Positions 36,840-46,427 of a stretch of 64,000 nt of DNA are shown here, one piece after another. A model generated the notes under the pieces. It made no database searches, was not told the origin of the DNA, and saw nothing but the letters and a program-made list of their open reading frames with translations. This DNA is from Luteolibacter sp. LG18 (lineage in GTDB: Bacteria; Verrucomicrobiota; Verrucomicrobiia; Verrucomicrobiales; Akkermansiaceae). The translations under genes were made by a program, and so were the position numbers. How positions within the stretch are numbered: position 1 is the stretch's first letter; every line of letters begins with the position of its first letter. The stretch covers positions 2,356,001 through 2,420,000 of the forward strand of contig NZ_AP024600.1 of NCBI RefSeq assembly GCF_036322585.1, written 5' to 3'.

Positions 36840-38411
36840 TCAGTGGATTTTCGCGTGGAGGCGGAGGATCCGGATGACCTCATCGGCGGCTTCCGCGTTG
36901 TCCGGGACACTGTGGCCGGAAGGGACGATCTTCTCGCTTTCGACGTGGTCGAGGTGGGAGGACCAATAGGGCACGATGCCGTCGCTGCTGTTCGGAGTGT
37001 CGCCGCGGCCACGGTCGCCGATGATCGAGTGGAGGTGCAGCTTGGGGATCAGACGGGTTTTTTGGAGAGCCAGCACGCTCGGATCGTTCGGCGCGAGATT
37101 GTCGATGGCGGTGGGGAGGTGGCCGGGATCGGGGAGGAGGATGTCCCCGGCATTGCGCAGGGTGATGTCCACCATCTCGACGGTGAGGGTCTTCGGCAGC
37201 CGCACCAGACGGGAGAGCCAGGTGAAGATGACGCGCTCGGCCAGCGGGCTGCCCTGGTGGGGCACGGCCATGAACACCACGCGGTTCGGGAAGGTGACGG
37301 GTTTATAGAGGAGGCCGTTTTCGATCATCTTGCGGCCCTCGGGAGAGAGATTGAGTTGGTTGAGCGGCTTCTTGAAGTAGCAGTCGTAGAAGCAGGTGCC
37401 GGGTTCGCTCATCGCGGTGCGGGTGATGAGGCCGCCCATCGAGTGGGCGACGATCACGGTCTGGTTGAGATTGCCATGGTCGCCGTGTTCGCGTGCGAAT
37501 TTGGCGGCGGCGTTCATGTGGCTGCGGAAGCGGGCGGCGCTGAGAATCCACGGGTTGCCGGTCGGGTAGTTGAAGAACCAGACCTGGTATTTCTTGCGGA
37601 ACCATTCCTGGCCGGCGAGGGCGTTGATGACGTGCTTGAAGGCCGCCGGGCTGGAATTGATGCCGTGGATGAAGACGATGGGAATGCGGTCGGGATCGTA
37701 GGGCTGGCCGAAGTAGAGGCCGGTTTCCTCGTTGAAACGGGCGGGGACGATGACCTTGAGCGCGTCGAAGTCATCGAGGTCGCTCATGTGCCAGTAGAAG
37801 GCGTGGCTGGCGGACCAGTCGGCCTGGAGCTTCACGCTGCGGCCGGCGATTTCAGTGGTGTCCTTCTGGAGAGGCGCGGTGAAATGCCAGGTGGGCTGGG
37901 AGCCGCGGTCGAACCGCAGGACGGCGGTGACGTTGAACGGCTGGCCGGTGGGCGGCACGAAGGGAGCGCGGGTGCGGCCTTCGGAGGATTGGGTGTGCCA
38001 GCCGACGAGCGGCACGCCGATGCCCGCGGTGGTCTGGCGGGGGCCGACCGGATCGGTGTCGACGAGGCTGGAGGGAAATAGGTCCTGGATGTCCTTCAGG
38101 TGGGCGTCATCCTTGCCCTGGGGCTCGATGCGGGTGCCTAGGGCGGCGGCGGCCTCGTCCCACGGACGTTGCGGACAGCGGAATTGATCGAACAGCTTGG
38201 CGACCGCGGCATTGTAGCTGGCCTGGGCGGCGGGCCACTGGGCCTTGCGCGCGGGATTGGCGAGGATGTCCCAATCGGCCCGGGCCTCGGCGATCAGCGC
38301 GGCGGAGGGCACGCGGGATTCCTTGGGGACGCTGGAGCAACTCGGGGCTTGGGGGACGCCGCAGTGGGTGAGGACCAGGACGGTCAGGGCGAGCGGGATG
38401 AATCGAATCAT
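36840..38411 (-). CDS. Lipase-like alpha/beta-hydrolase lipoprotein
   Basis: About 523 residues from the ATG at 38411 (MIRFIPLALTVLVLTHCG), which gives a lipoprotein signal peptide with Cys near residue 17. The hydrolase core starts at about residue 250: FIHGINSSPAAFKHVI (oxyanion), then the nucleophile elbow VAHSMGGL, and an AVPHQGSPLAERVI segment seen in PGAP1/lipase-like families; DGIVPYWSSHL and GHSVPDN supply a likely acid and the catalytic His. The first 230 residues form a separate domain not recognised. Likely role: ester or lipid hydrolysis in the periplasm or outer membrane. It is a single gene, convergent with the giant gene and divergent from the membrane-protein gene at 38517. 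Confidence 0.83.
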   Translation of the reverse strand: MIRFIPLALTVLVLTHCGVPQAPSCSSVPKESRVPSAALIAEARADWDILANPARKAQWPAAQASYNAAVAKLFDQFRCPQRPWDEAAAALGTRIEPQGKDDAHLKDIQDLFPSSLVDTDPVGPRQTTAGIGVPLVGWHTQSSEGRTRAPFVPPTGQPFNVTAVLRFDRGSQPTWHFTAPLQKDTTEIAGRSVKLQADWSASHAFYWHMSDLDDFDALKVIVPARFNEETGLYFGQPYDPDRIPIVFIHGINSSPAAFKHVINALAGQEWFRKKYQVWFFNYPTGNPWILSAARFRSHMNAAAKFAREHGDHGNLNQTVIVAHSMGGLITRTAMSEPGTCFYDCYFKKPLNQLNLSPEGRKMIENGLLYKPVTFPNRVVFMAVPHQGSPLAERVIFTWLSRLVRLPKTLTVEMVDITLRNAGDILLPDPGHLPTAIDNLAPNDPSVLALQKTRLIPKLHLHSIIGDRGRGDTPNSSDGIVPYWSSHLDHVESEKIVPSGHSVPDNAEAADEVIRILRLHAKIH

Positions 38412-38516
38412 GGAGGCTGCGTGGGGGATCATGGAGGACCGCGGGGAGCTGCCAAGTTCCGAAATCGGGACCGGTCACGGCTGGACAAGAGGCGGTCGAT
38501 CCGGTGCGATGCCATC

Positions 38517-39143
38517 ATGCCCGAGGAATCCTCTCCCTATGCCCCGTCGTTCGCTCCGCCGCCTGTTCCAGCAGAGGCTCCATTGGACCGCCCTCCGGGT
38601 CAGATCAAGGTGTTTGGCATCCTGCACCTGGTGTTCGCGGCGATCGGCACGCTGGGAGTCCTGGCGTCCGTGGTGATGAAGCCCGTCACGGAGAAGATGT
38701 ATGAGGCTCAGGAGAAAATGGGCGGGCAGCAGGAAATCCAGGCACGCATGTCCCGGGAGCTGGTGACGTCGATGGAGCCGGTGACGTATTTCCAATACGG
38801 GGCGTCGGTGTTGCTGACCGTGTTGCTCGTGCTTGCGGGGCTCGGCCTGCTGAAGCGCCGCGCGGGCGGACTGAAGTATTCGAACGCCTATGCATGGACC
38901 GCCATCGGGCTGAGGCTCCTCACCGTGGTGCTGGCCTTGGTGTACGTGCTGCCGCGGATGAGCGCCGCCATGGAAGGAGTGATCAAGGGCAGCGGCGCGG
39001 GCAAGGAAACGGAGACCGCGCTGGCGATCACCAAGTTCTCGATGATGGCGGGCATCGTGATTGGCCCCCTCATGTACTGCATCTATCCGGTGCTGGTTTT
39101 GGTCTTCCTGAACCGGAGATCCGTGAAGGCCGCGCTGGGCTGA
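38517..39143 (+). CDS. Hypothetical four-helix membrane protein
   Basis: A 208-residue protein with a 28-residue Pro/Ser-rich cytoplasmic N-terminus and four membrane spans at about residues 30-54, 91-114, 125-148 and 170-200. A soluble stretch between spans one and two (KPVTEKMYEAQEKMGGQQEIQARM) is helical and charged. Nothing identifies a function. It has no close neighbours on the same strand; tRNA-His follows 78 bases later. Similar four-helix proteins with a Pro-rich N-terminus are frequent in this group of bacteria. Confidence 0.75.
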   Translation: MPEESSPYAPSFAPPPVPAEAPLDRPPGQIKVFGILHLVFAAIGTLGVLASVVMKPVTEKMYEAQEKMGGQQEIQARMSRELVTSMEPVTYFQYGASVLLTVLLVLAGLGLLKRRAGGLKYSNAYAWTAIGLRLLTVVLALVYVLPRMSAAMEGVIKGSGAGKETETALAITKFSMMAGIVIGPLMYCIYPVLVLVFLNRRSVKAALG

Positions 39144-39220
39144 AGTTTTTTGGACGATTTGTCGTTTTTCACTTCCCAAAGCCGGCGGGGGCGCGTAGTT
39201 CTCCCGCCCGCCGATAAAAT

Positions 39221-39296
39221 GGTGGCCGTAGTTCAATGGTAGAGCCCCAGATTGTGATTCTGGTTGTTGCGGGTTCGAGTCCCGTCGGTCACCCCA
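39221..39296 (+). tRNA. tRNA-His (GTG)
   Basis: A 76-nucleotide cloverleaf with the anticodon GTG in the loop TTGTGAT, a 7-bp acceptor stem (GTGGCCG with CGGTCAC), T-loop GGTTCGAGTCC, the histidine-specific extra G at position -1 (39221) opposite discriminator C73, and an encoded CCA end. It lies 64 bases before rnc. Confidence 0.96.
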
Positions 39297-39359
39297 CTTT
39301 TCTCATCGGGTAGCGGCAAGCGTCCGGGTGAGGAGAGAGGAAACCTCGACCGCGTGACC

Positions 39360-40061
39360 ATGCAGCCCCTCGAAAGCCGGATCGGCTACAAATTCCGTAA
39401 CTCGTTCCTTCTGGCAGAAGCGCTCACCCATCCGAGCCTCGCCTACGAGTCCCAGCGGCCCCATTTCGACAACCAGCGGTTGGAGTTCCTGGGCGATGCG
39501 GTGCTGCAACTCATCCTCACGGAGGAGCTTTTCAAGATGTTCCCGGACTTTCCGGAAGGCCGTCTCACCAAGCTGCGCTCCCGCGTGGTCTCCCGCCGGG
39601 CGCTGGCGCGCTTCGCGATGACGATCCACCTTGGGGATTATGTGCTTCTCGGCAAGGGGGAGGAGTCGACGGGCGGCCGCCGCCGTTTGTCGACGCTGGC
39701 CGATGCCTTCGAGGCGCTGATCGGCGCGGTGTATCTCGATTCCGGCGTGGCGGCCTCGCGTGAGCTGGTGCTGCGCCTGCTCCAGTCCGAGATCGGTGGT
39801 CTTGCCGCGAGCCCGGAGGAGCGGAATCCGAAAGGCGAACTCCAGGAATGCCTGCAATCTCTGTGTCCCCAGGCTCCGACCTACCGGATCATCGGGGAAA
39901 GCGGCCCGGACCACCGCCGCGTGTTCCAGGCCGAGGTCGGTTGGCAGGGTCTTGTTCTGGCCACCGGCAAGGGCAAGAGCAAGAAGGAGGCCGAAGCGCG
40001 CGCCGCCTCCGAAGCCCTCCGCGCCCGTGTCTGGGAGCGCGAGGAGTGGAAGAAGGCGTGA
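39360..40061 (+). CDS. rnc: Ribonuclease III
   Basis: A 233-residue protein. The nuclease domain has the signature NQRLEFLGDAVLQLILTEEL, with the metal-binding Glu and Asp, and TLADAFEALIGAVYLD with the second acidic pair. A double-stranded-RNA-binding domain follows at about 155-225 (NPKGELQECLQS ... GKSKKEAEARAASEAL). It cuts double-stranded RNA in rRNA maturation and RNA control. The ATG at 39360 was chosen; a GTG two codons upstream is also possible. tRNA-His ends 63 bases before it. Confidence 0.97.
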   Translation: MQPLESRIGYKFRNSFLLAEALTHPSLAYESQRPHFDNQRLEFLGDAVLQLILTEELFKMFPDFPEGRLTKLRSRVVSRRALARFAMTIHLGDYVLLGKGEESTGGRRRLSTLADAFEALIGAVYLDSGVAASRELVLRLLQSEIGGLAASPEERNPKGELQECLQSLCPQAPTYRIIGESGPDHRRVFQAEVGWQGLVLATGKGKSKKEAEARAASEALRARVWEREEWKKA

Positions 40062-40139
40062 GTTTGCGCCCGCCACGCGGGGTGTGAACCGGATTGTGTC
40101 CGGGGGGCGGCGTGGCAAGATCGCGGCGTGACTCATTTC

Positions 40140-40631
40140 ATGCGCGCCGTCGTCCTGGGTGTCGTGCTGGCTGCGGCCGGTTGCAACAAGCCGCGCCCCG
40201 GTGGCAGCATGGCGATCGTTCCGGCTGCCGTGAGGGAGCCGGACTATCATCCGGGGGATCTCGATGCCGCCGGGAAGCTGGTGTTCTGGACGGTTGATGC
40301 GTTTGATCACCAGGCACCCTTCATTCTCCGCGGGGAATGCGGGGTGGTGCTGGCGAATGCCGGGAATGAAACGCATCCCAGGCCCCGGTTCATCTTCGCG
40401 CGGCAATCGACGCGGGAGATCGTGGATACGGAGGATCCGGCGGTTTTCCGGGCGGTGTTGGCGAAGGTGCCGGCGGGTACCGCGGTGCTCCGTTACGAGA
40501 CCTGCTCGGTGCCGAGGTGTTTCGGCCTCAGTGAGGGGCAGGTCGGGGACTTCACGCAGGCGATCACGGATGCTGGCCTCGCGTTGGAGTCGGAGGTGGA
40601 GACCGTCTGCTACTGCCCCGATCATGGTTGA
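40140..40631 (+). CDS. Hypothetical small lipoprotein
   Basis: A 163-residue protein from the ATG at 40140 (an in-frame GTG at 40128 adds four residues). The N-terminus MRAVVLGVVLAAAGCNKPRP is a lipoprotein signal with the lipobox AAGC. The mature part is about 145 residues with five Cys, including a CxxxxC pair (CSVPRC) and a CYC near the end, which could form disulfides in the periplasm. The family is not recognised. The neighbours, rnc and the LamG protein, give no hint to its job. Confidence 0.65.
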   Translation: MRAVVLGVVLAAAGCNKPRPGGSMAIVPAAVREPDYHPGDLDAAGKLVFWTVDAFDHQAPFILRGECGVVLANAGNETHPRPRFIFARQSTREIVDTEDPAVFRAVLAKVPAGTAVLRYETCSVPRCFGLSEGQVGDFTQAITDAGLALESEVETVCYCPDHG

Positions 40632-40775
40632 GGTGGATGGGAGCGCCCGGTGTTCACCGCGTTTCGGATGTGGCATGTGATATGATCTAACCGTGTAAGT
40701 TGCACGGATGGATGAATAAACTTGAGCGGTGTTGGAGATAGGCGCACGGGAGGAGCGTCTCCACCCTGTTTCTTC

Positions 40776-42518
40776 ATGAAGATCTCCCGTCTTCCGCTCC
40801 CCCTTTCCTCCGGTGCTTTCGTGGTCCTGCTGATGCAGGATGCGGGGGCGGTACAAGATACCAATGCCAACGGCCTCGGAGACGTATGGGAGCGCCGGTT
40901 CAATGGCGGGAGCTTGTTTTCCGCTTCCAATCCCAATCATGCGGCAACGGCTGATCCGGACCGCGATGGCTGGACGAACGAGGAGGAGTCGCTTGCGGGC
41001 ACGGATCCGTTCAGCGCGGCCGGGCCTGCCGGGCGTGTCGACCTGAAGATCGGCCGGACGCCGCCCCCGGATGGCTTTTTCCAGTTCACCTGGCCGACGC
41101 AGGTGGGGAAGGTGTATCAACTCGAGACGTCCGCCGGTCTTGCCACCTGGACAAACTCCGGGGCAGCGATCGACGGGACGGGTTCGGATATCCAATTGAC
41201 GTTGGGTGGAGTGGGTGCGGCCAAGCGCTACTGGCGGGTGAGGGTCACGGACTCGACCGCGGACCCGGATGGTGACACGCTCAACGCCTGGGAGGAAGCG
41301 GCGCAAGGGACGAATCCGCAACTGGCGGACACCGACGGAGACAATCTGGCGGACAACGTGGACCCCTATCCGACGGTGAATGCGGGCTTGTCCGATCCGG
41401 ACGGGACGAGCGTGGCCGCGTCGATCGCCACCGGCTTGCGGGGTTTCTGGGATTTCGAGTCGATCCAGGGTTCGACCTTCTCCGACCGCTCGGGGTCGAA
41501 CCGGCACGCGACTTCCTTTTCCGGCGGTCCCGTGCGGTTCGGGATGCCCTCGCGGGGCGCGAACATCGGCACCGGCTACATCACGATCCCGCCCGCCACG
41601 GTGCAGAGCCAGGCGGCGTGGACGGTGAGCGGGTGGTTCAAGCTCGGGAAGAATAGCATTGTAAACGCGAACGGCATCAACCGCGCGATCTTCTCGCTCT
41701 ACGATCTCCAGGGCACGGGGCCCGCGCCGCAACTGGCGACGCTCGCGCAGGGGACGTGCCTGCTGGTGCGCCATGGCGCGACCGAGCAGTGGTTCTTCGG
41801 CGGCTATCACCAGTATGCGTCCAATGGCTCGGGTGGATCGTCGGTGGGCGATCCGATGACCGAGTTCAACGGCTACAATTTCACGCGTCCGCTGGGCACC
41901 ACGGACGATGGGAAATGGCACCACCTCGCGGCAACCTACGCTGCCTCCGGAAACGGGCAGAAGGTATACATCGATGGCACGCTGATGATCGAGGGCAACG
42001 GCTTGTCCTACCCGGTGGCATACGACGCAACGACGACATTCACCTTCGGCCGCCTCTACCCCGCGCACACGCCCAGCGCGCTGCCGGACGCGATGCTGGA
42101 CCGGCTGCGGGTGCACAACCGCGTGCTGACGGCCACCGAGGTCGGGGACCTGTATCGTCAGGATACGGATGGCGACGGCCTATGGGATCTCACCGAGGCC
42201 GGGACGGTGAATTGGGTGGACGCCAACTCGAACGGGGTGGTGGACGCGGGGGAATACACCTACGTGTCCTCGCCGTATCTTTGGCAGGCGGCGTCCACCG
42301 ACCATGACGGCGACGGTCTCACCGACCTGCAGGAGCAGACGAAGGGAACCGATCTCACCAAGGCGGACACGGACGGCGACCTGATGCCGGATGGGTGGGA
42401 GTCAACGTATGGCTTGAACCCGCTGAGCGCGGCCGATGCGACCGCGGATGCCGATTTGGACGGGAAGACCAATCTCTACGAATACCAGCACGGTACCAAT
42501 CCGAAGGTGGCGAATTGA
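40776..42518 (+). CDS. Secreted LamG protein with calcium-binding (TSP3-like) repeats
   Basis: About 580 residues from the ATG at 40776, which gives a signal peptide (ISRLPLPLSSGAFVVLLMQDAGA). An N-terminal DTNANGLGDVWERRF and DPDRDGWTNEEESLAGTDP loop leads into a beta-sandwich (QFTWPTQVGKVYQLETSAGLATW), then another Asp-rich loop. The LamG/concanavalin domain spans about 220-460 (GKWHHLAATYAASGN, YIDGTLMIEG), and the C-terminus has three to four further DxDGDGL repeats (DTDGDGLWDLTE, DHDGDGLTDLQE, DTDGDLMPDGWE). These bind calcium and stiffen the protein. It is probably a surface carbohydrate-binding protein. A hairpin without a T-tract follows the gene. Confidence 0.88.
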   Translation: MKISRLPLPLSSGAFVVLLMQDAGAVQDTNANGLGDVWERRFNGGSLFSASNPNHAATADPDRDGWTNEEESLAGTDPFSAAGPAGRVDLKIGRTPPPDGFFQFTWPTQVGKVYQLETSAGLATWTNSGAAIDGTGSDIQLTLGGVGAAKRYWRVRVTDSTADPDGDTLNAWEEAAQGTNPQLADTDGDNLADNVDPYPTVNAGLSDPDGTSVAASIATGLRGFWDFESIQGSTFSDRSGSNRHATSFSGGPVRFGMPSRGANIGTGYITIPPATVQSQAAWTVSGWFKLGKNSIVNANGINRAIFSLYDLQGTGPAPQLATLAQGTCLLVRHGATEQWFFGGYHQYASNGSGGSSVGDPMTEFNGYNFTRPLGTTDDGKWHHLAATYAASGNGQKVYIDGTLMIEGNGLSYPVAYDATTTFTFGRLYPAHTPSALPDAMLDRLRVHNRVLTATEVGDLYRQDTDGDGLWDLTEAGTVNWVDANSNGVVDAGEYTYVSSPYLWQAASTDHDGDGLTDLQEQTKGTDLTKADTDGDLMPDGWESTYGLNPLSAADATADADLDGKTNLYEYQHGTNPKVAN

Positions 42519-42547
42519 CCCGGGCGGCACGAGCCGCCTGCCCGGGA
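42519..42547. terminator. GC hairpin between convergent genes
   Basis: CCCGGGCGGC pairs with GCCGC-CT-GCCCGGG (bulged stem, four-base loop). There is no T-tract, so termination is only possible. Confidence 0.4.
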
Positions 42548-42564
42548 TGGATGGCCGGAAGGGG

Positions 42565-43422
42565 TCAAGCCTTCAGCTTCGAGTAGGCGCGGAGGTAGCC
42601 GACGCACTGGGAGATTTCCGGGACGGAGGTTTCCCAGTTGTGCTCGTATTCGATGCTGACATTGCCGGCGAAGCCCTTGGAGCGGGCTTCATCGAGGATG
42701 GCCGGGAGATTGATCACGCCGGTGCCGAAGGGGCGGTCGTGGGTCCACTTTTCGATCGATTCGCGGTCCTTGAAATGGAACGAGCGGATGCGGGTGGAGA
42801 TCTTCTTTACGATCTCGAGCGGCTCCCAGCCGGAGGAGGCGAGGTGGCCCACGTCACAGCAGAAGCCGACGTTCTCGTGGCGGTCCTTGATGGCCTCCAG
42901 GGTCTTGAGGGGGTCGCCGAGCTTGGTGCCCTTCGGGTGGTTGTGGAAGCAGACCTTCACGTCGTATTCCTTCGCCAGCTTCTCGATGGTGTCGAGGGCC
43001 TCGAGGGACTCGGTGGTGAGGCCGTAGAGGCCGAGGGTCTTCGCCATCTCGAAGGTGGCGCGGGCCTTGGTTTCGTCCTTCGGGATCTCACAGACGCCGA
43101 AGTTGACGGCGACGAGACCGTTCTTCGTGAGATGCTCCAGCAGGGATTGGTAGACCTCGGGCTTCAGATCGGGGCCCATCTTCAGGTCGCCGTGGGGGCC
43201 GCCGAGTTTCTGGCCCGGATAGAGTTCCACGGAGCCGGCTCCGGTGGAGGCGGCCTTTTCGATGGCTTCCCAGAGGGTGTATTTGTTGAAGGACCAGCAC
43301 TGCACGGCGATGGAGAACCCGGCGGCGGTGAGTGCGGGCTGGGGAATCGGTTTTCCGTGGGAGCGCATGGCGAAGAGCACCGAAGCGGCGGGAACCATCG
43401 TGAGCAAGGAGCGGCGTTTCAT
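42565..43422 (-). CDS. Sugar phosphate isomerase/epimerase (xylose-isomerase-like TIM barrel)
   Basis: A 285-residue protein beginning with a signal-like, twin-arginine N-terminus (MKRRSLLTMVPAASVLFAM), so it may be exported. The TIM-barrel core has the metal ligands expected of the family: Glu in GSVELYPG, a His in VCFHNHPKG, Asp and His in CCDVGHLASS, and Glu in SIEYEHNW near the C-terminus. These enzymes interconvert keto- and aldo-sugars or act as hydroxypyruvate-isomerase-like or inosose enzymes; the substrate is not determinable. It is convergent with the LamG gene. Exported members are common in Planctomycetes and Verrucomicrobia. Confidence 0.88.
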   Translation of the reverse strand: MKRRSLLTMVPAASVLFAMRSHGKPIPQPALTAAGFSIAVQCWSFNKYTLWEAIEKAASTGAGSVELYPGQKLGGPHGDLKMGPDLKPEVYQSLLEHLTKNGLVAVNFGVCEIPKDETKARATFEMAKTLGLYGLTTESLEALDTIEKLAKEYDVKVCFHNHPKGTKLGDPLKTLEAIKDRHENVGFCCDVGHLASSGWEPLEIVKKISTRIRSFHFKDRESIEKWTHDRPFGTGVINLPAILDEARSKGFAGNVSIEYEHNWETSVPEISQCVGYLRAYSKLKA

Positions 43423-43521
43423 CTAATACGAAAGTTAGGGAGCAGACGCGGCAAGGCGAGGGATTCTTTCGAAGCGCGGCGGGTTTGACGATCAACCTCC
43501 CTTGAGGTATTCCCGGGGGCG

Positions 43522-44298
43522 ATGAGCGAAGTGCCGCAGGACGCCTGGTTTTTCTCCAAGGACGGGAAGCAATACGGCCCTGTGGCAATGGAGGAGCTGA
43601 AGTTCGTGGCGAGCAACGGCCAGCTCCACCCGCGCCAGGACCTGGTGTGGCGGGCAGGCATGGAAAGCTGGCTTCCCTCCGGCGAAATCGAGGGGCTTTT
43701 CGAAAAGGTGGTTCCGACCGAGGTGGAGGTTCCCGCCATGGCCGCCACTCCGGACTTGAGCACCGACGTGGAGGAGGACAACGCGCGGGAACTGATGGCT
43801 CTCCAGAAGAACTGGGTGGGCGTCGGGCGTGCAGGCTATTTCATCGGCACGATCGTGCTGTCGGCGGTGGGCACGTATGCGCCGGGGTTGATCCGGCCGC
43901 AGATCGCGAGCCTGATCGAGGGGCATGAGAACGTGATGATGGCGGTTCCGGTGCTGGTGGTGATTGGCAATATCGTGCTGGGCGTGAAGCGGCTGCGGAA
44001 CGTGGGCATGAGCGGCTGGTGGTTCCTCGGACATCTGGTGCCATTTTTGAACCTGTGGGTGGGATACCGGGCGTTCGCGTGCCCGGGCGGCTACAATTTC
44101 CACCGGAAGATGGACGGCGCGGGGATTTTCCTGGCGATCATCTACTGGCTGCTGGTGCTCGCCTCGTTGGTGGCCGCGGTCGCGGTGATCATGATCGCGG
44201 CCGGGTTGCTGGGCTCGCCGGAGGTGCATGACAAGCTGCAGGAGATCCAGCAGGAGATCCTGCGGGGGGCTCAGGGGGCTTCCGCACGGGTGAAGTGA
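43522..44298 (+). CDS. GYF_2-domain membrane protein
   Basis: A 258-residue protein. The N-terminal 55 residues are a GYF_2 domain (DAWFFSKDGKQYGPVAMEEL, then RAGMESWLPSGEI), a small module that binds Pro-rich peptides, facing the cytoplasm. A linker follows and then four membrane spans (about 100-122, 137-158, 163-188, 200-235). The membrane part resembles small DUF805-like proteins (GMSGWWFLGHLVPFLNLWVGYRAF). Function unknown; coupling of a membrane sensor to Pro-rich partners is inference. Several proteins in this window have Pro-rich N-termini that could be partners. Confidence 0.8.
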   Translation: MSEVPQDAWFFSKDGKQYGPVAMEELKFVASNGQLHPRQDLVWRAGMESWLPSGEIEGLFEKVVPTEVEVPAMAATPDLSTDVEEDNARELMALQKNWVGVGRAGYFIGTIVLSAVGTYAPGLIRPQIASLIEGHENVMMAVPVLVVIGNIVLGVKRLRNVGMSGWWFLGHLVPFLNLWVGYRAFACPGGYNFHRKMDGAGIFLAIIYWLLVLASLVAAVAVIMIAAGLLGSPEVHDKLQEIQQEILRGAQGASARVK

Positions 44299-44404
44299 GG
44301 GTGCCCTCCCGGGAGGTTGGGAAGCCTCGCCAGGGGAATCCGTGTGCCGATGATGTGGGTTGGGCATTGTCCCGAAGCGGGCCGCGGTGTTTCCTGTTTT
44401 CCCG

Positions 44405-46420
44405 ATGCCGAATGCCCTGATCCACGAGACGTCTCCCTATCTGCTGCAGCACGCGCACAATCCGGTGGATTGGGTGCCGTGGGGCGAGGAGGCGTTCGCG
44501 CGGGCGAAGGCGGAGGACAAGCTGGTGTTTCTCTCGGTGGGTTACTCGACCTGCCATTGGTGTCACGTGATGGAACATGAGAGCTTCGAAAACGAAGCAA
44601 TCGCGGCGCGGATGAACCGGAACTTCATCAACGTGAAGGTGGACCGCGAGGAGCGTCCGGATGTCGACGCGACCTACATGGCCTTCGTGCAGGCGACGAC
44701 GGGGCAGGGCGGCTGGCCGATGAGCGTGTGGCTGACGCCGGAGGGCAAGCCGGTGGTGGGTGGGACGTATTTCCCGCCGGAGGACAAGTATGGCCGGGCG
44801 GGATTCACGCGGCTGTGCGAGGAGATCGGGCGCCTGTGGCAGGACGATCGCGCGCGGATGGAAGGCAGCGCGGAGAAGGTGATGATCCACCTGCGGGCGG
44901 AGGCCGATGTCGGCGCGGTGATGCAGGGCCTGCCGGACCCGCGGGTGTTCGGCGATTTCATCGACCGCTGCGAGGCGATGTTCGATCCGCAGGAAGGTGG
45001 GTGGGGGAACGCGCCGAAGTTCCCGCGGCCGGTGGTGCCGGGCCTGCTGTTGCAACTTTCGGAACGCTACGGCGTGGAAAGCGAGGAAGGCGCGGCGTGC
45101 CTGCAGATGGTGGAGCGCACGCTCGATGCGATGCAGGCCGGTGGCATGCACGACCAGCTCGGCGGCGGATTCCACCGCTACTCGGTGGACCGCTACTGGC
45201 ATGTGCCGCACTATGAGAAGATGCTCTACGACCAGGGCCAGCTCGCGATGGTGTATCTGGACGGCTGGCAGGTCACCGGAAAGGCGGCGTACCGCGAGAC
45301 GGCGGAGGGCATCTTCCGCTACGTGTTGGATGAATTGAAGGACGCCAGCGGAGCGTTCCACGCGGCGGAGGATGCGGATAGCCTGCCGGCGGCGGATGCC
45401 GCGAAGAAGCGCGAGGGCGCGTTCTGGACCTGGGAAGCGGATGAGATTTTCGAGCGGCTGGACACGCGGTCGGCGCTGGTGTTTTGCGCGGCCTATGGCG
45501 TGCAGGCGGAAGGAAACGCGCGGCCGGAGAGCGATCCGCATGAGGAGCTGGCGGGGCAGAACACGTTGTTCCGCGCGGGTTCGGTGGAGACGCTGGCGGC
45601 GCGGTTCGATCTGGGGGTGGACGAGATCCGGGCGATCCTGGCGGAGGCACGCGGAACGTTGCTGGCGGCGCGGAAACAACGGCCGCTGCCGCACCGGGAC
45701 GACAAGCTGGTGACGGCGTGGAACGCGCTGATGATCGGCGCGCTGGCGCGCGGCGGGCGGGTGCTGGAGCGGCCGGATTTGTTAGAGGCGGCGAAAGGGG
45801 CGGCGGCCTTCCTGAAGAAGCGGCTGTGGGATGGGGCTCGGCTGTTCCGGAGCTACCGCCAGCGGAGCAGCGGGATCGCTGGCTTCGCCGCGGATTACGC
45901 GTTCTTGATCGCCGCGCTGATCGAACTGCATTCGGCCGATGGCGATGGGGCGCATCTCACCTGGGCGCTGGAGCTCCAGGCGGCGATGGACCGGGACCAC
46001 TGGGATGGCGACCGCGGCGGCTACGTGATGAAAGCCGAGCTGGGCGGCCAGCCGCTGCTGGTGATGCGGGAGGATTACGATGGCGCGGAGCCTTCGCCGG
46101 GACACGTGTCGGCGGTGAATCTCTTCAAGCTGGCGGTGCTGGCGGAGCGGCCGGAGTTCGCGGTGCAGGGCGAGGCGATCCTGCGCGCGGAGGCGCGGGT
46201 GGCGGCGAAGCAGACCTTCGCGGTGCCGGTGCTGCTGGCCGCGTGTGACCTGCGCGAGCGCGGGGTGGTGAAGATCGATGTCCGCGGTGGGATCTCCGCG
46301 GCCCGGGCGAAGGCGCTGGCAGCGAGCTACCTACCGCGCGCGGTGTTCGTGCGGTCGGAGGGACCGGGTGAGATCATCGCGTGCGAGGGGCAGGTGTGCC
46401 GTCCGTGGTCGCCGGAATGA
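44405..46420 (+). CDS. DUF255/SPATA20-type thioredoxin-domain protein
   Basis: About 671 residues from the ATG at 44405. The N-terminal domain is thioredoxin-like with the motif CHWCH (Cys50, Cys53) in [17 protein letters not shown], followed by [15 protein letters not shown]. The rest is an alpha/alpha-barrel of the six-hairpin glycosidase type, including [17 protein letters not shown] and [13 protein letters not shown]. This family (YyaL in Bacillus, spermatogenesis-associated protein 20 in animals) is widespread; a role in sugar metabolism, perhaps glucosyl or N-acylglucosamine epimerase-like, has been suggested. No signal peptide, so cytoplasmic. The open frame to 44360 adds 15 residues without family character. 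Confidence 0.92.
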   Translation: MPNALIHETSPYLLQHAHNPVDWVPWGEEAFARAKAEDKLVFLSVGYSTCHWCHVMEHESFENEAIAARMNRNFINVKVDREERPDVDATYMAFVQATTGQGGWPMSVWLTPEGKPVVGGTYFPPEDKYGRAGFTRLCEEIGRLWQDDRARMEGSAEKVMIHLRAEADVGAVMQGLPDPRVFGDFIDRCEAMFDPQEGGWGNAPKFPRPVVPGLLLQLSERYGVESEEGAACLQMVERTLDAMQAGGMHDQLGGGFHRYSVDRYWHVPHYEKMLYDQGQLAMVYLDGWQVTGKAAYRETAEGIFRYVLDELKDASGAFHAAEDADSLPAADAAKKREGAFWTWEADEIFERLDTRSALVFCAAYGVQAEGNARPESDPHEELAGQNTLFRAGSVETLAARFDLGVDEIRAILAEARGTLLAARKQRPLPHRDDKLVTAWNALMIGALARGGRVLERPDLLEAAKGAAAFLKKRLWDGARLFRSYRQRSSGIAGFAADYAFLIAALIELHSADGDGAHLTWALELQAAMDRDHWDGDRGGYVMKAELGGQPLLVMREDYDGAEPSPGHVSAVNLFKLAVLAERPEFAVQGEAILRAEARVAAKQTFAVPVLLAACDLRERGVVKIDVRGGISAARAKALAASYLPRAVFVRSEGPGEIIACEGQVCRPWSPE

Positions 46421-46427
46421 GAGTCGG

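Noticed and set aside
39303-42116. A 937-codon reverse frame spanning rnc, the lipoprotein and the LamG gene
   Set aside because: It runs through three supported genes on the other strand; its composition is that of a codon-bias shadow.
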